A program made the position numbers and the translations under genes. 34,473 nt of DNA from Candidatus Poseidoniaceae archaeon (lineage in GTDB: Archaea > Thermoplasmatota > Poseidoniia > Poseidoniales > Poseidoniaceae): positions 1-34,473 of the forward strand of contig JADHSC010000019.1 of assembly GCA_016777125.1 (NCBI GenBank), given 5' to 3'. The notes beneath the pieces are model-generated. The model was not told where the DNA came from and made no database searches. It saw only the letters and a program-made list of their open reading frames with translations. Positions 24,326-32,273 of this stretch are shown piece after piece (the stretch's first letter is position 1; every line of letters begins with the position of its first letter).

Positions 24326-26788
24326 TCAAGATTCATCCGATTCTTCATCAGCAGGCTTCATTTGAGGAAGGACCGGAGTGATGGAAGCAGTCTTGATTTC
24401 TTTCCTTGAACTTGAGATTGGTGTTAGCCGTTGAACAGGTCGTAGCGTTGCCTTTGCGACATCATCTTGCTGCTCAACTGAGTCCTTTGGAATCACATTC
24501 AACGGGGTCATTGTTCCTGAGATAGGACGCATTGTTGCTGATGTTGCTTCGATAATCTCTTCGACTTCTTCTTCCATTGCTTCAGCAACTTCTGAAATAT
24601 CGCGTCGTGTGATTCGTGCTTCATCATCGCTGGTTCCGAATTCTCCATCAGCTCCAGGCGTGATGCTGACTTCAACAGCACCAACGGGTACGACGATTTC
24701 TTCAGCAGGTAATTCCTGTGTTGGTTGTACGATTGGTGTTTGTGGTTGAAGTGGCATACGAACCTTGCGTTCAATTGGCTTTGGTAGTGCTACTTCTGCT
24801 GAAGTACCAATAGGAGCCTTAACTGGGCGTAGTGCAGGAGCTTGTCCGAGTGGTTTTGCTCCACCGATTGGTGCTCGCATTCCACCCAAGCCCATGCCTT
24901 GTTGAGGTGTTGCTCCAAGCGATCGTGTCAGACCACCGCCAAGTCCAGGTGCACGGGTTCCCAGTGCAGATGGGTCTTGACCAAGTGGCATTGCTGCTGG
25001 GGTTTGACCTGAGATGGATTGCATCCATTTCTGTCGCTTCTCAACTCGAGTATCGGTTGATTGGAGTTCAGAGAACTCTTGTTCACGAGATTGGAGTTCT
25101 GATTCAGAGACATCAAGTTCACCTTGAATCTGTGAAGTGATGGCATCACGCATCTTGGTTTCTGCCATCTCACGGAAGGAGTCCATCTTCTCTGAAAGAT
25201 TATTCAGGCGATCACGAACTTCAGCACGCTTGAGACCAAGTTGTGCTTCGATTTCAGCACGGATGGAAGCTTCACGCTTACGTACATCGATGAGTGCCTT
25301 GTTTCGCATAATCTCTTCACGCTTGTCGAGTTGACGTTCAAGTTGAACAGCAATCTCTTCTTGCTTTCGAGTTCTAAAGTCTGAAAGACGCTCTTCCATA
25401 TCCACTTCAAGTTCAAGAGCAGTTTCTTCCTTGAGCAGATCGAGATCGGTCTCAAAGGTCAAGCGTTCATTGCGTAATTGTGCATCGAGTTCGGCCATAA
25501 TGGCTTTTCTTGCAGCGGTTTCACGCGATTGGAATTCGATTTCAAGGCGTTCAGCCCAATCAGTTCGCTTTGCTTCGTATTGTTCTTCAAGTTGTCCACG
25601 AAGTTCTGTTTCACGTTCGAAACGGAAACGAGCAAGACGGTTTTGGATTTCTGCTTCACGAGCACCTCTGTAGGATGTGAATTCATCATCAGAACGTCGA
25701 GCAAGTTCTTGTTCGAGTTCACTCTTGAGAACCTTGGAAATATCATCAACCGCTTTGGAGAAGGTGATGTCGTACTTTTCCTTCAAACGACCCTTACGCT
25801 CAGTAAGACGTTCTGAATGGTTCTCTTCGAGTTGCTTTTGAATTTCAACTCTTAGTTCATCACGACGTCGTGCGATTGCAAGTTCAACATCTTCACGCAT
25901 TCGCTCTTCGAGGTCTTCTGTCTCTTGACGGAGTTGAGTTTCAAGTTCATGCTGAAGTGATTGAGCAATATCCTCTTCGAGACGGAGGCTACGACGGTCA
26001 TATTCTGCACGAAGTCGTGCTTCGCGTTGCTGAAGGCGATTGCGAAGTTGTTGTTCAAGTCGGGTTCGAATACCACGGCGAAGTTGCTCTTCACGTTCTG
26101 CAAGACGAGCACTGTGTCCTTCTTCAAGCGTTTCGATTTCTTTGGCTTCTAGGGCGATGAAACGGGATTCCATCTCTTCCTCAATTCCAGCCTCAAGTTC
26201 ACGGATTCGTTGTTGAAGGCGTTGATTGTATTCCAATGCCATTCGCTCTTTTTGCAGAGCAAGACGGCGGCGATGTTCATCTTGGAGTTGTCCTTCAATG
26301 GATTGCTTTAGATTTTCTTTATGTTCCTCAAGTCGACGATCATGCTCGTGCTCAAGTTGGTTTTGAAGAGTTGAGATTTCTCGCTGTAGCCTCAAGTCAA
26401 GTTGTTCACGCATTCGTGTTTCTTCACCAGCGAGAGTTGAACGTTCCATCTCTGCAAGTTCAACTTCCATATCGGTTCGCATTTCTTTCTCAAGAGCATC
26501 AAGTGTGAGTTCATGTTGAACTGCAAGATCGTTTGCAATCGCTTCTTGCATGGCTGAAACACGCTCTGCGATGGCTTGCTGACGCAATCGACGCTCACGG
26601 CGAATATCTGCTCGCATTCGCTCTTCTTGACGGAATCGAGCACTGGTAAGCATTGCTTGATCTGTTGAAACAGCAGGGGATGTTGTGAATTGGCTACGGA
26701 GAGCTGCAAGGCTTAGCCTGTCTGCGTTTTCACGCTTCTTTCGAGCAGCATCCAACAGCTCGTCTGGCCTGCTTTCGCTAGCACTCAT
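24326..26788 (-). CDS. Long coiled-coil rod protein
   Basis: 820-residue soluble protein of unknown function. From about residue 15 to 570 it is almost unbroken charged alpha helix rich in Glu, Arg, Leu and Gln, with hydrophobic residues at 4- and 7-residue steps, and several runs that look more like 11-residue (hendecad) than 7-residue repeats. After the rod comes a Gly/Pro/Met-rich low-complexity linker (near 595-665, GLGGG and MGLGGMRAPIGG), then a segment with a short acidic loop (GADGEFGTSDDEARIT) and an acidic C-terminus. It has no signal peptide or membrane span. ATG 26788 gives MSASESRPDELL; an in-frame ATG at 26824 would add 12 residues of unlikely sequence. It precedes the surface receptor gene by 10 nt, which suggests co-transcription and a possible cytoskeletal or scaffold role. 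Confidence 0.75.
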   Translation of the reverse strand: MSASESRPDELLDAARKKRENADRLSLAALRSQFTTSPAVSTDQAMLTSARFRQEERMRADIRRERRLRQQAIAERVSAMQEAIANDLAVQHELTLDALEKEMRTDMEVELAEMERSTLAGEETRMREQLDLRLQREISTLQNQLEHEHDRRLEEHKENLKQSIEGQLQDEHRRRLALQKERMALEYNQRLQQRIRELEAGIEEEMESRFIALEAKEIETLEEGHSARLAEREEQLRRGIRTRLEQQLRNRLQQREARLRAEYDRRSLRLEEDIAQSLQHELETQLRQETEDLEERMREDVELAIARRRDELRVEIQKQLEENHSERLTERKGRLKEKYDITFSKAVDDISKVLKSELEQELARRSDDEFTSYRGAREAEIQNRLARFRFERETELRGQLEEQYEAKRTDWAERLEIEFQSRETAARKAIMAELDAQLRNERLTFETDLDLLKEETALELEVDMEERLSDFRTRKQEEIAVQLERQLDKREEIMRNKALIDVRKREASIRAEIEAQLGLKRAEVRDRLNNLSEKMDSFREMAETKMRDAITSQIQGELDVSESELQSREQEFSELQSTDTRVEKRQKWMQSISGQTPAAMPLGQDPSALGTRAPGLGGGLTRSLGATPQQGMGLGGMRAPIGGAKPLGQAPALRPVKAPIGTSAEVALPKPIERKVRMPLQPQTPIVQPTQELPAEEIVVPVGAVEVSITPGADGEFGTSDDEARITRRDISEVAEAMEEEVEEIIEATSATMRPISGTMTPLNVIPKDSVEQQDDVAKATLRPVQRLTPISSSRKEIKTASITPVLPQMKPADEESDES

Positions 26789-26870
26789 AACATCCCATCC
26801 GAACCTGTATCGACATTTCTTCATACATAAGGTACGCGATGTTTGCGATGGCTGAAAGGCCTGTTTTTAC

Positions 26871-26888
26871 CGCGAAAAACCGTTCGCG
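26871..26888. repeat. Hairpin just downstream of the phosphatidyltransferase gene
   Basis: Perfect 6-bp arms CGCGAA/TTCGCG around a 6-nt loop, 2 nt beyond the stop of the minus-strand gene ending at 26891 and before the coiled-coil gene promoter region. It may terminate or protect the 3' end of the upstream operon's RNA. There is no U tract directly after it in the minus direction, so classical termination is not shown. Confidence 0.4.
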
Positions 26889-26890
26889 TC

Positions 26891-27784
26891 TCACTCTTCT
26901 TCTTCGTCTGGATTGAATATTGGAGGTTGTGGTTTTGTCAAATAATACACAGCAAACAAACATGAGGCAAAGAAAAGCCAGCCAGGTGGTGCTAACTCGG
27001 ATCCAAGTTCGAGTTGATTGTCCGATACGCCAGTACGAACCATGGCGTAGATAATCGCTGTTAACAAGCAAGCCATTTGCAAGACTGAAAGTTTGAGGTC
27101 AAGACCATGCTTGAGTTTTGATAGGCGTCGATCACTGATCATCATCGCTCCAGAGATGAACATGATTGGTAAGATGATCATGTCCAATCCAGGTGTTGCA
27201 GCACAATCTGCTCTTTGACCGATTCCATTGATACAGATTTCAACATGTGTTAAATCAGGTCCGAAGTTGAGAATGGGTTGCAACCAAATGAAGCCTGCTG
27301 CACTCATCAAAAGAATGGCATTTCCTGGTGAAGAAAGTCCATGGAAGTAAGGCAAACCGCTTCCTTCTTCGTGTTGGAAACGTGCAAGCCGAAGCATTCC
27401 TGTCCCGATAATCCAGAAGCCTGCAAGGGCAAGAGAGACGGTCCAAATTGGTGTTGCTTCTCCCCATCGTCCAAACATGATGAACATCATTAGAGCAGGA
27501 GCAACACAGAATGAGAGACAGTCGGACATGATGTCGAGAGAGCCTCCGAGAAGTTTCATCTTTGAGTATCGACGAGCAATTGGCCCATCGATAATGTCTC
27601 CTATGGCTGAAAGGAAGATACAGAGCATGGATGCCCAGATGTATTTGGATTTCAATCCATCTCCAAAGGGTTGACTCATATCTTCTACTGCAAGAATAAG
27701 GAACATGATGGAAGCGGTTCCAAACATGGCGTTTGTGAGCGTAATGTAGTCTGCTAGACCTGTTAATCGAAATGTGGATTTCAT
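26891..27784 (-). CDS. pssA: CDP-alcohol phosphatidyltransferase (phosphatidylserine/archaetidylserine synthase-like)
   Basis: Integral membrane enzyme that joins a CDP-activated lipid to an alcohol head group; by family it most resembles CDP-diacylglycerol-serine O-phosphatidyltransferase, which in archaea makes archaetidylserine. The 297-residue protein carries the complete catalytic signature DG-x2-AR-x8-G-x3-D-x3-D in IGDIIDGPIARRYSKMKLLGG and SLDIMSD (about 61-88), within several hydrophobic helices, and ends in an acidic tail (NPDEEEE). Serine as acceptor is an inference from similarity. ATG 27784 has GAGATGAGA upstream. The gene starts 9 nt after the zinc-ribbon gene, so it is the last member of the metal ATPase-regulator-zinc ribbon operon. 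Confidence 0.88.
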   Translation of the reverse strand: MKSTFRLTGLADYITLTNAMFGTASIMFLILAVEDMSQPFGDGLKSKYIWASMLCIFLSAIGDIIDGPIARRYSKMKLLGGSLDIMSDCLSFCVAPALMMFIMFGRWGEATPIWTVSLALAGFWIIGTGMLRLARFQHEEGSGLPYFHGLSSPGNAILLMSAAGFIWLQPILNFGPDLTHVEICINGIGQRADCAATPGLDMIILPIMFISGAMMISDRRLSKLKHGLDLKLSVLQMACLLTAIIYAMVRTGVSDNQLELGSELAPPGWLFFASCLFAVYYLTKPQPPIFNPDEEEE

Positions 27785-27793
27785 ATTCTCATC

Positions 27794-28186
27794 TCAGAAG
27801 GACACCTTGAATGGCACTTCACAGGCCGGACATGTGATTGTCCGCTCACCTGGTCTTTGCTTCATTCGAAGGCTTCGGTCACAAGAAGGACATTGGATTT
27901 CAACTCGAATGACTTTGGCTGTGAGTGTGAATTGTGTTTCGCATCCGCCACAGCGTAATTCTGCAGGACGGTGATCAACTCCAGCGATGAGAACCTTTGA
28001 ACATGAAGGGCATGAGAGGCGTTCCTCTTCCCACTTCTTTCGGGTTGGGGCGTGATCTGTGCGGATGTTTGCTTCACAAAGTTCGCATTGAATCTCTCCA
28101 AGTGCAGATGGTAGAAGGCCGTTGCATTTTGGGCACGAGAGAGGAGGAGGGGCTATCCTTGACTCCACTGTTATTTCTTCATCCAT
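27794..28186 (-). CDS. Triple zinc-ribbon protein
   Basis: 130-residue protein with six CxxC knuckles: CPKC, CELC, CPSC, CGGC, CPSC and CPAC, spaced so that they form three zinc ribbons in a row with short linkers (THAPTRKKWEEE-like and FTLTAKVIRVEIQ). There is no catalytic domain, signal peptide or membrane segment. Such proteins bind nucleic acid or protein partners and may also hold zinc. It lies between a winged-helix regulator gene (48 nt upstream) and the phosphatidyltransferase gene (9 nt downstream). GGAGATGG precedes ATG 28186. The partner and function are unknown. Confidence 0.7.
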   Translation of the reverse strand: MDEEITVESRIAPPPLSCPKCNGLLPSALGEIQCELCEANIRTDHAPTRKKWEEERLSCPSCSKVLIAGVDHRPAELRCGGCETQFTLTAKVIRVEIQCPSCDRSLRMKQRPGERTITCPACEVPFKVSF

Positions 28187-28234
28187 GCTTAACCATCTCC
28201 CTTCTTGTTTTGAGTTGTTCGCTGATGATTTCCA

Positions 28235-28720
28235 TCAAGAGGACGATTCCCCGTCATCTCCACCTTTGCCAACAAGAATCAATTTTACTGGAAGGAAATT
28301 CCAAGGTAAATCCAATGGTATGTTGTATTCTTGTGCCAACTGTTGAACGAATTGTTTTGCTCCAACTTGACCTCTTGAATTGACTAAATCAATGGAATGA
28401 ACGTGCGTTAGTGCTGCAATATCGTCCAATGGTGAGCCCGTTGCTATGACTTGGGTGGATTGTTCGCTGATCATTCCTGGCAGTTCAACTCGCTTTGAGA
28501 CTCTCCACCATCGTGCACGTCCAACGTCTCGATGGTTCTCGATGAGACCGACCTTGACAAGGCGCTTGAGGTGATGATAGAGGTTGTAACGGTCGACTGA
28601 AACTTGGTCCTGTAATTGGACAGTGCTCATCTCTTCGACTTGCAAAAGGACCTCGTAGGCACGACGACGAGTTGGGTGGGTCAGAGCTGCGATTAAGGGG
28701 TCTGTTCGTACTCGGGTCAT
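28235..28720 (-). CDS. Winged helix-turn-helix transcriptional regulator (ArsR-like)
   Basis: 161-residue DNA-binding protein. Residues ~5-75 form an ArsR-type winged helix: LIAALTHPTRRRAYEVLLQVEEMSTVQLQDQV, the recognition helix VDRYNLYHHLKRLVKVGLIE, and the wing with GRARWWRVSKRVELPG. The C-terminal half (about 80-150) is an unfamiliar alpha/beta segment that could bind a ligand or dimerise. There is no cysteine pair of the ArsR/CadC metal-sensing kind, so metal sensing is not supported directly, although the gene lies 48 nt downstream of a metal P-type ATPase in the same direction. ATG 28720 follows GGTGAGCGC. Confidence 0.8.
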   Translation of the reverse strand: MTRVRTDPLIAALTHPTRRRAYEVLLQVEEMSTVQLQDQVSVDRYNLYHHLKRLVKVGLIENHRDVGRARWWRVSKRVELPGMISEQSTQVIATGSPLDDIAALTHVHSIDLVNSRGQVGAKQFVQQLAQEYNIPLDLPWNFLPVKLILVGKGGDDGESSS

Positions 28721-28768
28721 GCGCTCACCATGTTATACTGAGAATTGCTTAGGTTTGAAGATATCCAC

Positions 28769-31420
28769 TCAATTATCGCTCTTAGCGAATTGCTTTTTGC
28801 CCGTATTAAACGCCGAAACTGTTGCGTCCCAAAGAGATTGAAAGGTGGTGAGCAGGAGTTTGTAGGTTCCTGTGCCTTCAGCAAGCCGAGCACCGTTGAG
28901 TATCACGAGAATGACGGAGGCTTCGTGGACCAGAACACCAACCCACAATTGGTCATAGAACCCATTGATAACAGCAAATACAAGGGTTATGGTAACCAAA
29001 ATCGAGAAGGATAGGTTCTGTCTAAAGTTGCGCTCAGTCTTTCGAGAAAGGTCGATCAGATGCGTCAATATTCGAGGGTCATCTCCAGGAATAAGGACAT
29101 CTGCAGCCTCGACATTTACTGATTCACCAGAACCAACAGTTACACCAACATCAGATACTGCCAATGCAGCAGCATCATTGAATCCATCTCCGACCATCAT
29201 CGTCACATGCGTCTTTGAACGGCTACGAACCCAAGCAACCTTTTCCTCTGGTGAAAGACTTCCATGTGCAGCGTTAGCTGGAAGACCGACGGAGGCTGCA
29301 AATCGATCCACAGCACCTTGATGATCGCCTGAAAGGATTTCAACACTGATTCCACGCTTGTGTAATTCTGGAATCAATTCATCAGCACCTTGACGGGTAT
29401 CATCGTGAATGAAGGTGAAGAGAGCAACACACTTACCTCCCTTGGTCAATACTGACGCCCCGTGTCCTTGGGCTTCAGCTTCAACGGTACCAATTCGAAG
29501 TTCTTCAGGCAGGACAATACCATGTTCAACCAATGCATCTGGACGAAGCATCAAAACAACTTCTTTGTTTCGAAGTGCTTGGATTCCTGCATCAATATCT
29601 TTGATCTTTTTGACTTCAGAGGCAGTGATGTTCTGCTCCTCGGCGTATTCTCGAAGAGCATCTGCATAAGGATGCGATGAGCGTGCCTCAATACCTGCTG
29701 CAAGAGCAATAGAAGCATCTTTACGACGTCCCTTAGCGATAATGACCTCGCCCATTGATGGCTTTCCTGAGGTGAGTGTACCTGTTTTATCCAACAGAAC
29801 GTGATTGACCTTAGAAAGACGATCGAGTACATTCCCACCACGAGCAATTGCTCCTATGTGGGCAGACCGAGCGAGGGCTGCTGCATGAGGAACTGGTGCT
29901 GCAAGCAAGAGTGCACATGGACATGCAACGACCCATAGAAGAAGAACAATCTTCCAATTTTCTGGGAAAATAAACCAGTAGACTCCAACGGCTCCAAACA
30001 AGACAAGTGGAACCCATATGGCCGTAAATAATTCAATCGTTGCTTGATGACGTGGGGGTTCGTCTCTAAAGGTATGAACCGCTTCAATCAATTCGTACAA
30101 TTGAGTCCCTTCTCCAACCGCTTCAACTTTGACCACTACTGGGCCTCGGGCAAGAACAAGGCCTGCTTGAATCAAATCACCTTCAACAACATCAACAGGG
30201 ACTGATTCTCCCGTGAGTGGCGCTTTATTGAGAGCGCCTTTTCCTTCAACAATTATTCCATCAGCAGGTATGAGTTCTCCACTTCGAATCTCGATGAAAT
30301 CACCCTTACTGAGTAAATCAATTGGTATCTGTTCGCTTGTTTGATGAGAGTGTACAGCCGCTAAAGGGGCCGACTCAGCCATCATCAAGGGCGTTACAAT
30401 ATTGATTGCCATTGGCTTCGAAGCATTTGGACGATTCAATCGACGAGCAACACGTGGTAACCGATCAAGGCCGCCTTGCATTGCTTCTCGGGCTTTCACA
30501 AGAGCATCTCCTTCCAAATGAGCAGTGAAAGCAACCAAAATCGAAACGATAAGCGCTTCTTCCCACATCATCAAACCGCAGGCACCAATAACAGCTAAAC
30601 TGGTCAGTACTTGGAATCCGATTTGTCGATTGAGGACACCTGCAATCGCTTCACGGAACATCTGATAACTGGATATGAAGATCCCTGGAATCGCAATAAC
30701 TGCTGGAATCCAGCCTTCAATCCCCATCAAGTGCAGTGCGTAAACAATGACAAGGAGAGGTACTGCAAACGAGGCACCAAGAAGGCGATACTGGTCTGGA
30801 CGAAGACGATTCGATGTTGTTGTGATGAGTTTTGGGACTGAACCGCAGACATTTTCCAATGCTTCATCTCGCTTCTTGATCAGATCAGGATCTGCTTGCG
30901 AAACCAATTGGACAAGAATCCGGCCATCCTTTTCAATCTCAGCATCGAGTATTCCTGGCTGAAGTTTCAGCAATTTTCGCAACTCTCGAATCTCGATGTT
31001 GTTGCGTTTTGCAATCATTTCTGCTTTCATTCCCTTCAGCATATGGTGTTCAGTATCAGGAGCATGGCCAAGCGAACGAAGAACATTTGATATTTCTGAA
31101 ATCGAACCCTTTTCCAAATCTACAGAGAGACGTACTTCGCCTGATGTTGCAGATACGATCGGGTCGGAGACCTGAGGGAGATAATTGAGTGCTCGGGTTG
31201 CCTTACTTGCACAATCAGGGCAATCCATTCCAATCAATTGCCATTCTACTGAATAGTTACCAGTGGCTTGCATAATAACCTCAGCATCGAGAATCTCGAT
31301 GTTTTTCGGAGCGTCTTCTGCAATGACGACTGGTTCTGCTTTTTCTTGAGCAGGAATGGCTTTTGCAACCGGTTCTTCATCTTCGAGGGAAAAGAACACC
31401 TCTTCGTCCCTATCCCCCAT
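28769..31420 (-). CDS. P1B-type heavy-metal-translocating ATPase
   Basis: Membrane pump of 883 residues that exports transition metals at the cost of ATP. In order: a ~35-residue acidic N-terminus, a heavy-metal-associated domain with GMDCPDCA (Cys67, Cys70), a second HMA-like segment with no cysteines, membrane helices, the actuator TGES, the translocation motif CPC in WVVACPCALLLAAP, the phosphorylation motif DKTGTLTSGKP, the SSHPYADAL His-Pro motif, and GDGFNDAAAL. The last helix pair has VGVLVHEASVILVILNGARL, so the position that is Asp in ZntA/CadA pumps reads His-Glu, closer to P1B-4 pumps; zinc, cadmium or cobalt are all possible. The start is uncertain: ATG 31420 has GAGG about 10 nt upstream; ATG 31459 and TTG 31495 lack one. 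It is divergent from the HAD gene. Confidence 0.93.
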   Translation of the reverse strand: MGDRDEEVFFSLEDEEPVAKAIPAQEKAEPVVIAEDAPKNIEILDAEVIMQATGNYSVEWQLIGMDCPDCASKATRALNYLPQVSDPIVSATSGEVRLSVDLEKGSISEISNVLRSLGHAPDTEHHMLKGMKAEMIAKRNNIEIRELRKLLKLQPGILDAEIEKDGRILVQLVSQADPDLIKKRDEALENVCGSVPKLITTTSNRLRPDQYRLLGASFAVPLLVIVYALHLMGIEGWIPAVIAIPGIFISSYQMFREAIAGVLNRQIGFQVLTSLAVIGACGLMMWEEALIVSILVAFTAHLEGDALVKAREAMQGGLDRLPRVARRLNRPNASKPMAINIVTPLMMAESAPLAAVHSHQTSEQIPIDLLSKGDFIEIRSGELIPADGIIVEGKGALNKAPLTGESVPVDVVEGDLIQAGLVLARGPVVVKVEAVGEGTQLYELIEAVHTFRDEPPRHQATIELFTAIWVPLVLFGAVGVYWFIFPENWKIVLLLWVVACPCALLLAAPVPHAAALARSAHIGAIARGGNVLDRLSKVNHVLLDKTGTLTSGKPSMGEVIIAKGRRKDASIALAAGIEARSSHPYADALREYAEEQNITASEVKKIKDIDAGIQALRNKEVVLMLRPDALVEHGIVLPEELRIGTVEAEAQGHGASVLTKGGKCVALFTFIHDDTRQGADELIPELHKRGISVEILSGDHQGAVDRFAASVGLPANAAHGSLSPEEKVAWVRSRSKTHVTMMVGDGFNDAAALAVSDVGVTVGSGESVNVEAADVLIPGDDPRILTHLIDLSRKTERNFRQNLSFSILVTITLVFAVINGFYDQLWVGVLVHEASVILVILNGARLAEGTGTYKLLLTTFQSLWDATVSAFNTGKKQFAKSDN

Positions 31421-31516
31421 GTACTGAGTGCCTCGTTCCTGTTTGATTAAGACTCTCATGATTTTGTACCACTTTTTGGTAAGAATCTTCTTCAAAGAGG
31501 AGTCCGTCGATAGGCT

Positions 31517-32251
31517 ATGGAGTGGTTACCCCCTGGATGGTGTCCAAAGGTTGTCGCTTTCGACATCGATGGGACGCTCACCGATGAAAAGAAGTTACTC
31601 GATATGAGTGCTGTTGAAGCCTTGCGCCGGCTAGAAGCAGCAGGAATCACTGTCGTCCTTGCAACTGGAAATGTTCGAGCAATCACCTACGGATTATGGA
31701 GATTCATTGGACTAAGCGGCCCTATGTGTTGTGAAAACGGTGGCGTTTTATGGCATCCATCATGGCCGGAAGCCATTGTTCGAGCATCTGGACAAGAGGC
31801 GAAACAAGCAGCACAATGGCTCGCAACAGAACACGAAGACATTGATCCTCAAGGCATCACAACCAATGCTTGGAGAGAAAGCGAATGGTGCTTATTCGCT
31901 GATGAAGATCTCGAAGCAGTAACATCTTCAATCACTACAAGTAAATGGAAGCACCTCGATGTAGTTCGAACAGGTTTTGCAATTCATCTCATGGAACCAC
32001 ATCTCTCCAAGGGAAGTGGTTTGACCATGCTGATGGAGAAGATGGGATGGTCTGCACAAGATCTGCTCTGCGTTGGTGATGCTCCAAATGATTTGCCGAT
32101 GTTTGAAATGGCTGGTTGGTCCGTTTCAGTAGGAACGCCGTTCGTCGATGTACGTGCAGCTGCCGATGTCGTCTCACCGTATCCAAACAGTGCAACAATC
32201 GCCCCACTTGTTGATGCGATTCTTGCAGTCCATTCTGCTCAAAACTTATGA
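31517..32251 (+). CDS. HAD-superfamily phosphatase (archaeal phosphoglycolate phosphatase-like)
   Basis: 244-residue Cof/IIB-type HAD hydrolase. Motif I is FDIDGTLTDEK with the nucleophile Asp16 and acid Asp18; motif II is LATGN near 53-57; motif III Lys lies in LSKGSGLTML; motif IV is GDAPNDLPMFE. The size and cap arrangement match the archaeal phosphoglycolate phosphatase family, which would remove phosphoglycolate formed by DNA repair or oxygenase side reactions. Sugar phosphates remain possible substrates. ATG 31517 lies 14 nt after GAGGAG. The gene precedes the PIN-domain gene by 22 nt. Confidence 0.85.
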   Translation: MEWLPPGWCPKVVAFDIDGTLTDEKKLLDMSAVEALRRLEAAGITVVLATGNVRAITYGLWRFIGLSGPMCCENGGVLWHPSWPEAIVRASGQEAKQAAQWLATEHEDIDPQGITTNAWRESEWCLFADEDLEAVTSSITTSKWKHLDVVRTGFAIHLMEPHLSKGSGLTMLMEKMGWSAQDLLCVGDAPNDLPMFEMAGWSVSVGTPFVDVRAAADVVSPYPNSATIAPLVDAILAVHSAQNL

Positions 32252-32273
32252 TTCGACTTGTACTCGAATCATC

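Noticed and set aside
28734-28739. TATAAC on the minus strand before the winged-helix regulator
   Set aside because: Only about 14 nt from the ATG, so initiation ~25 nt downstream would fall inside the gene.
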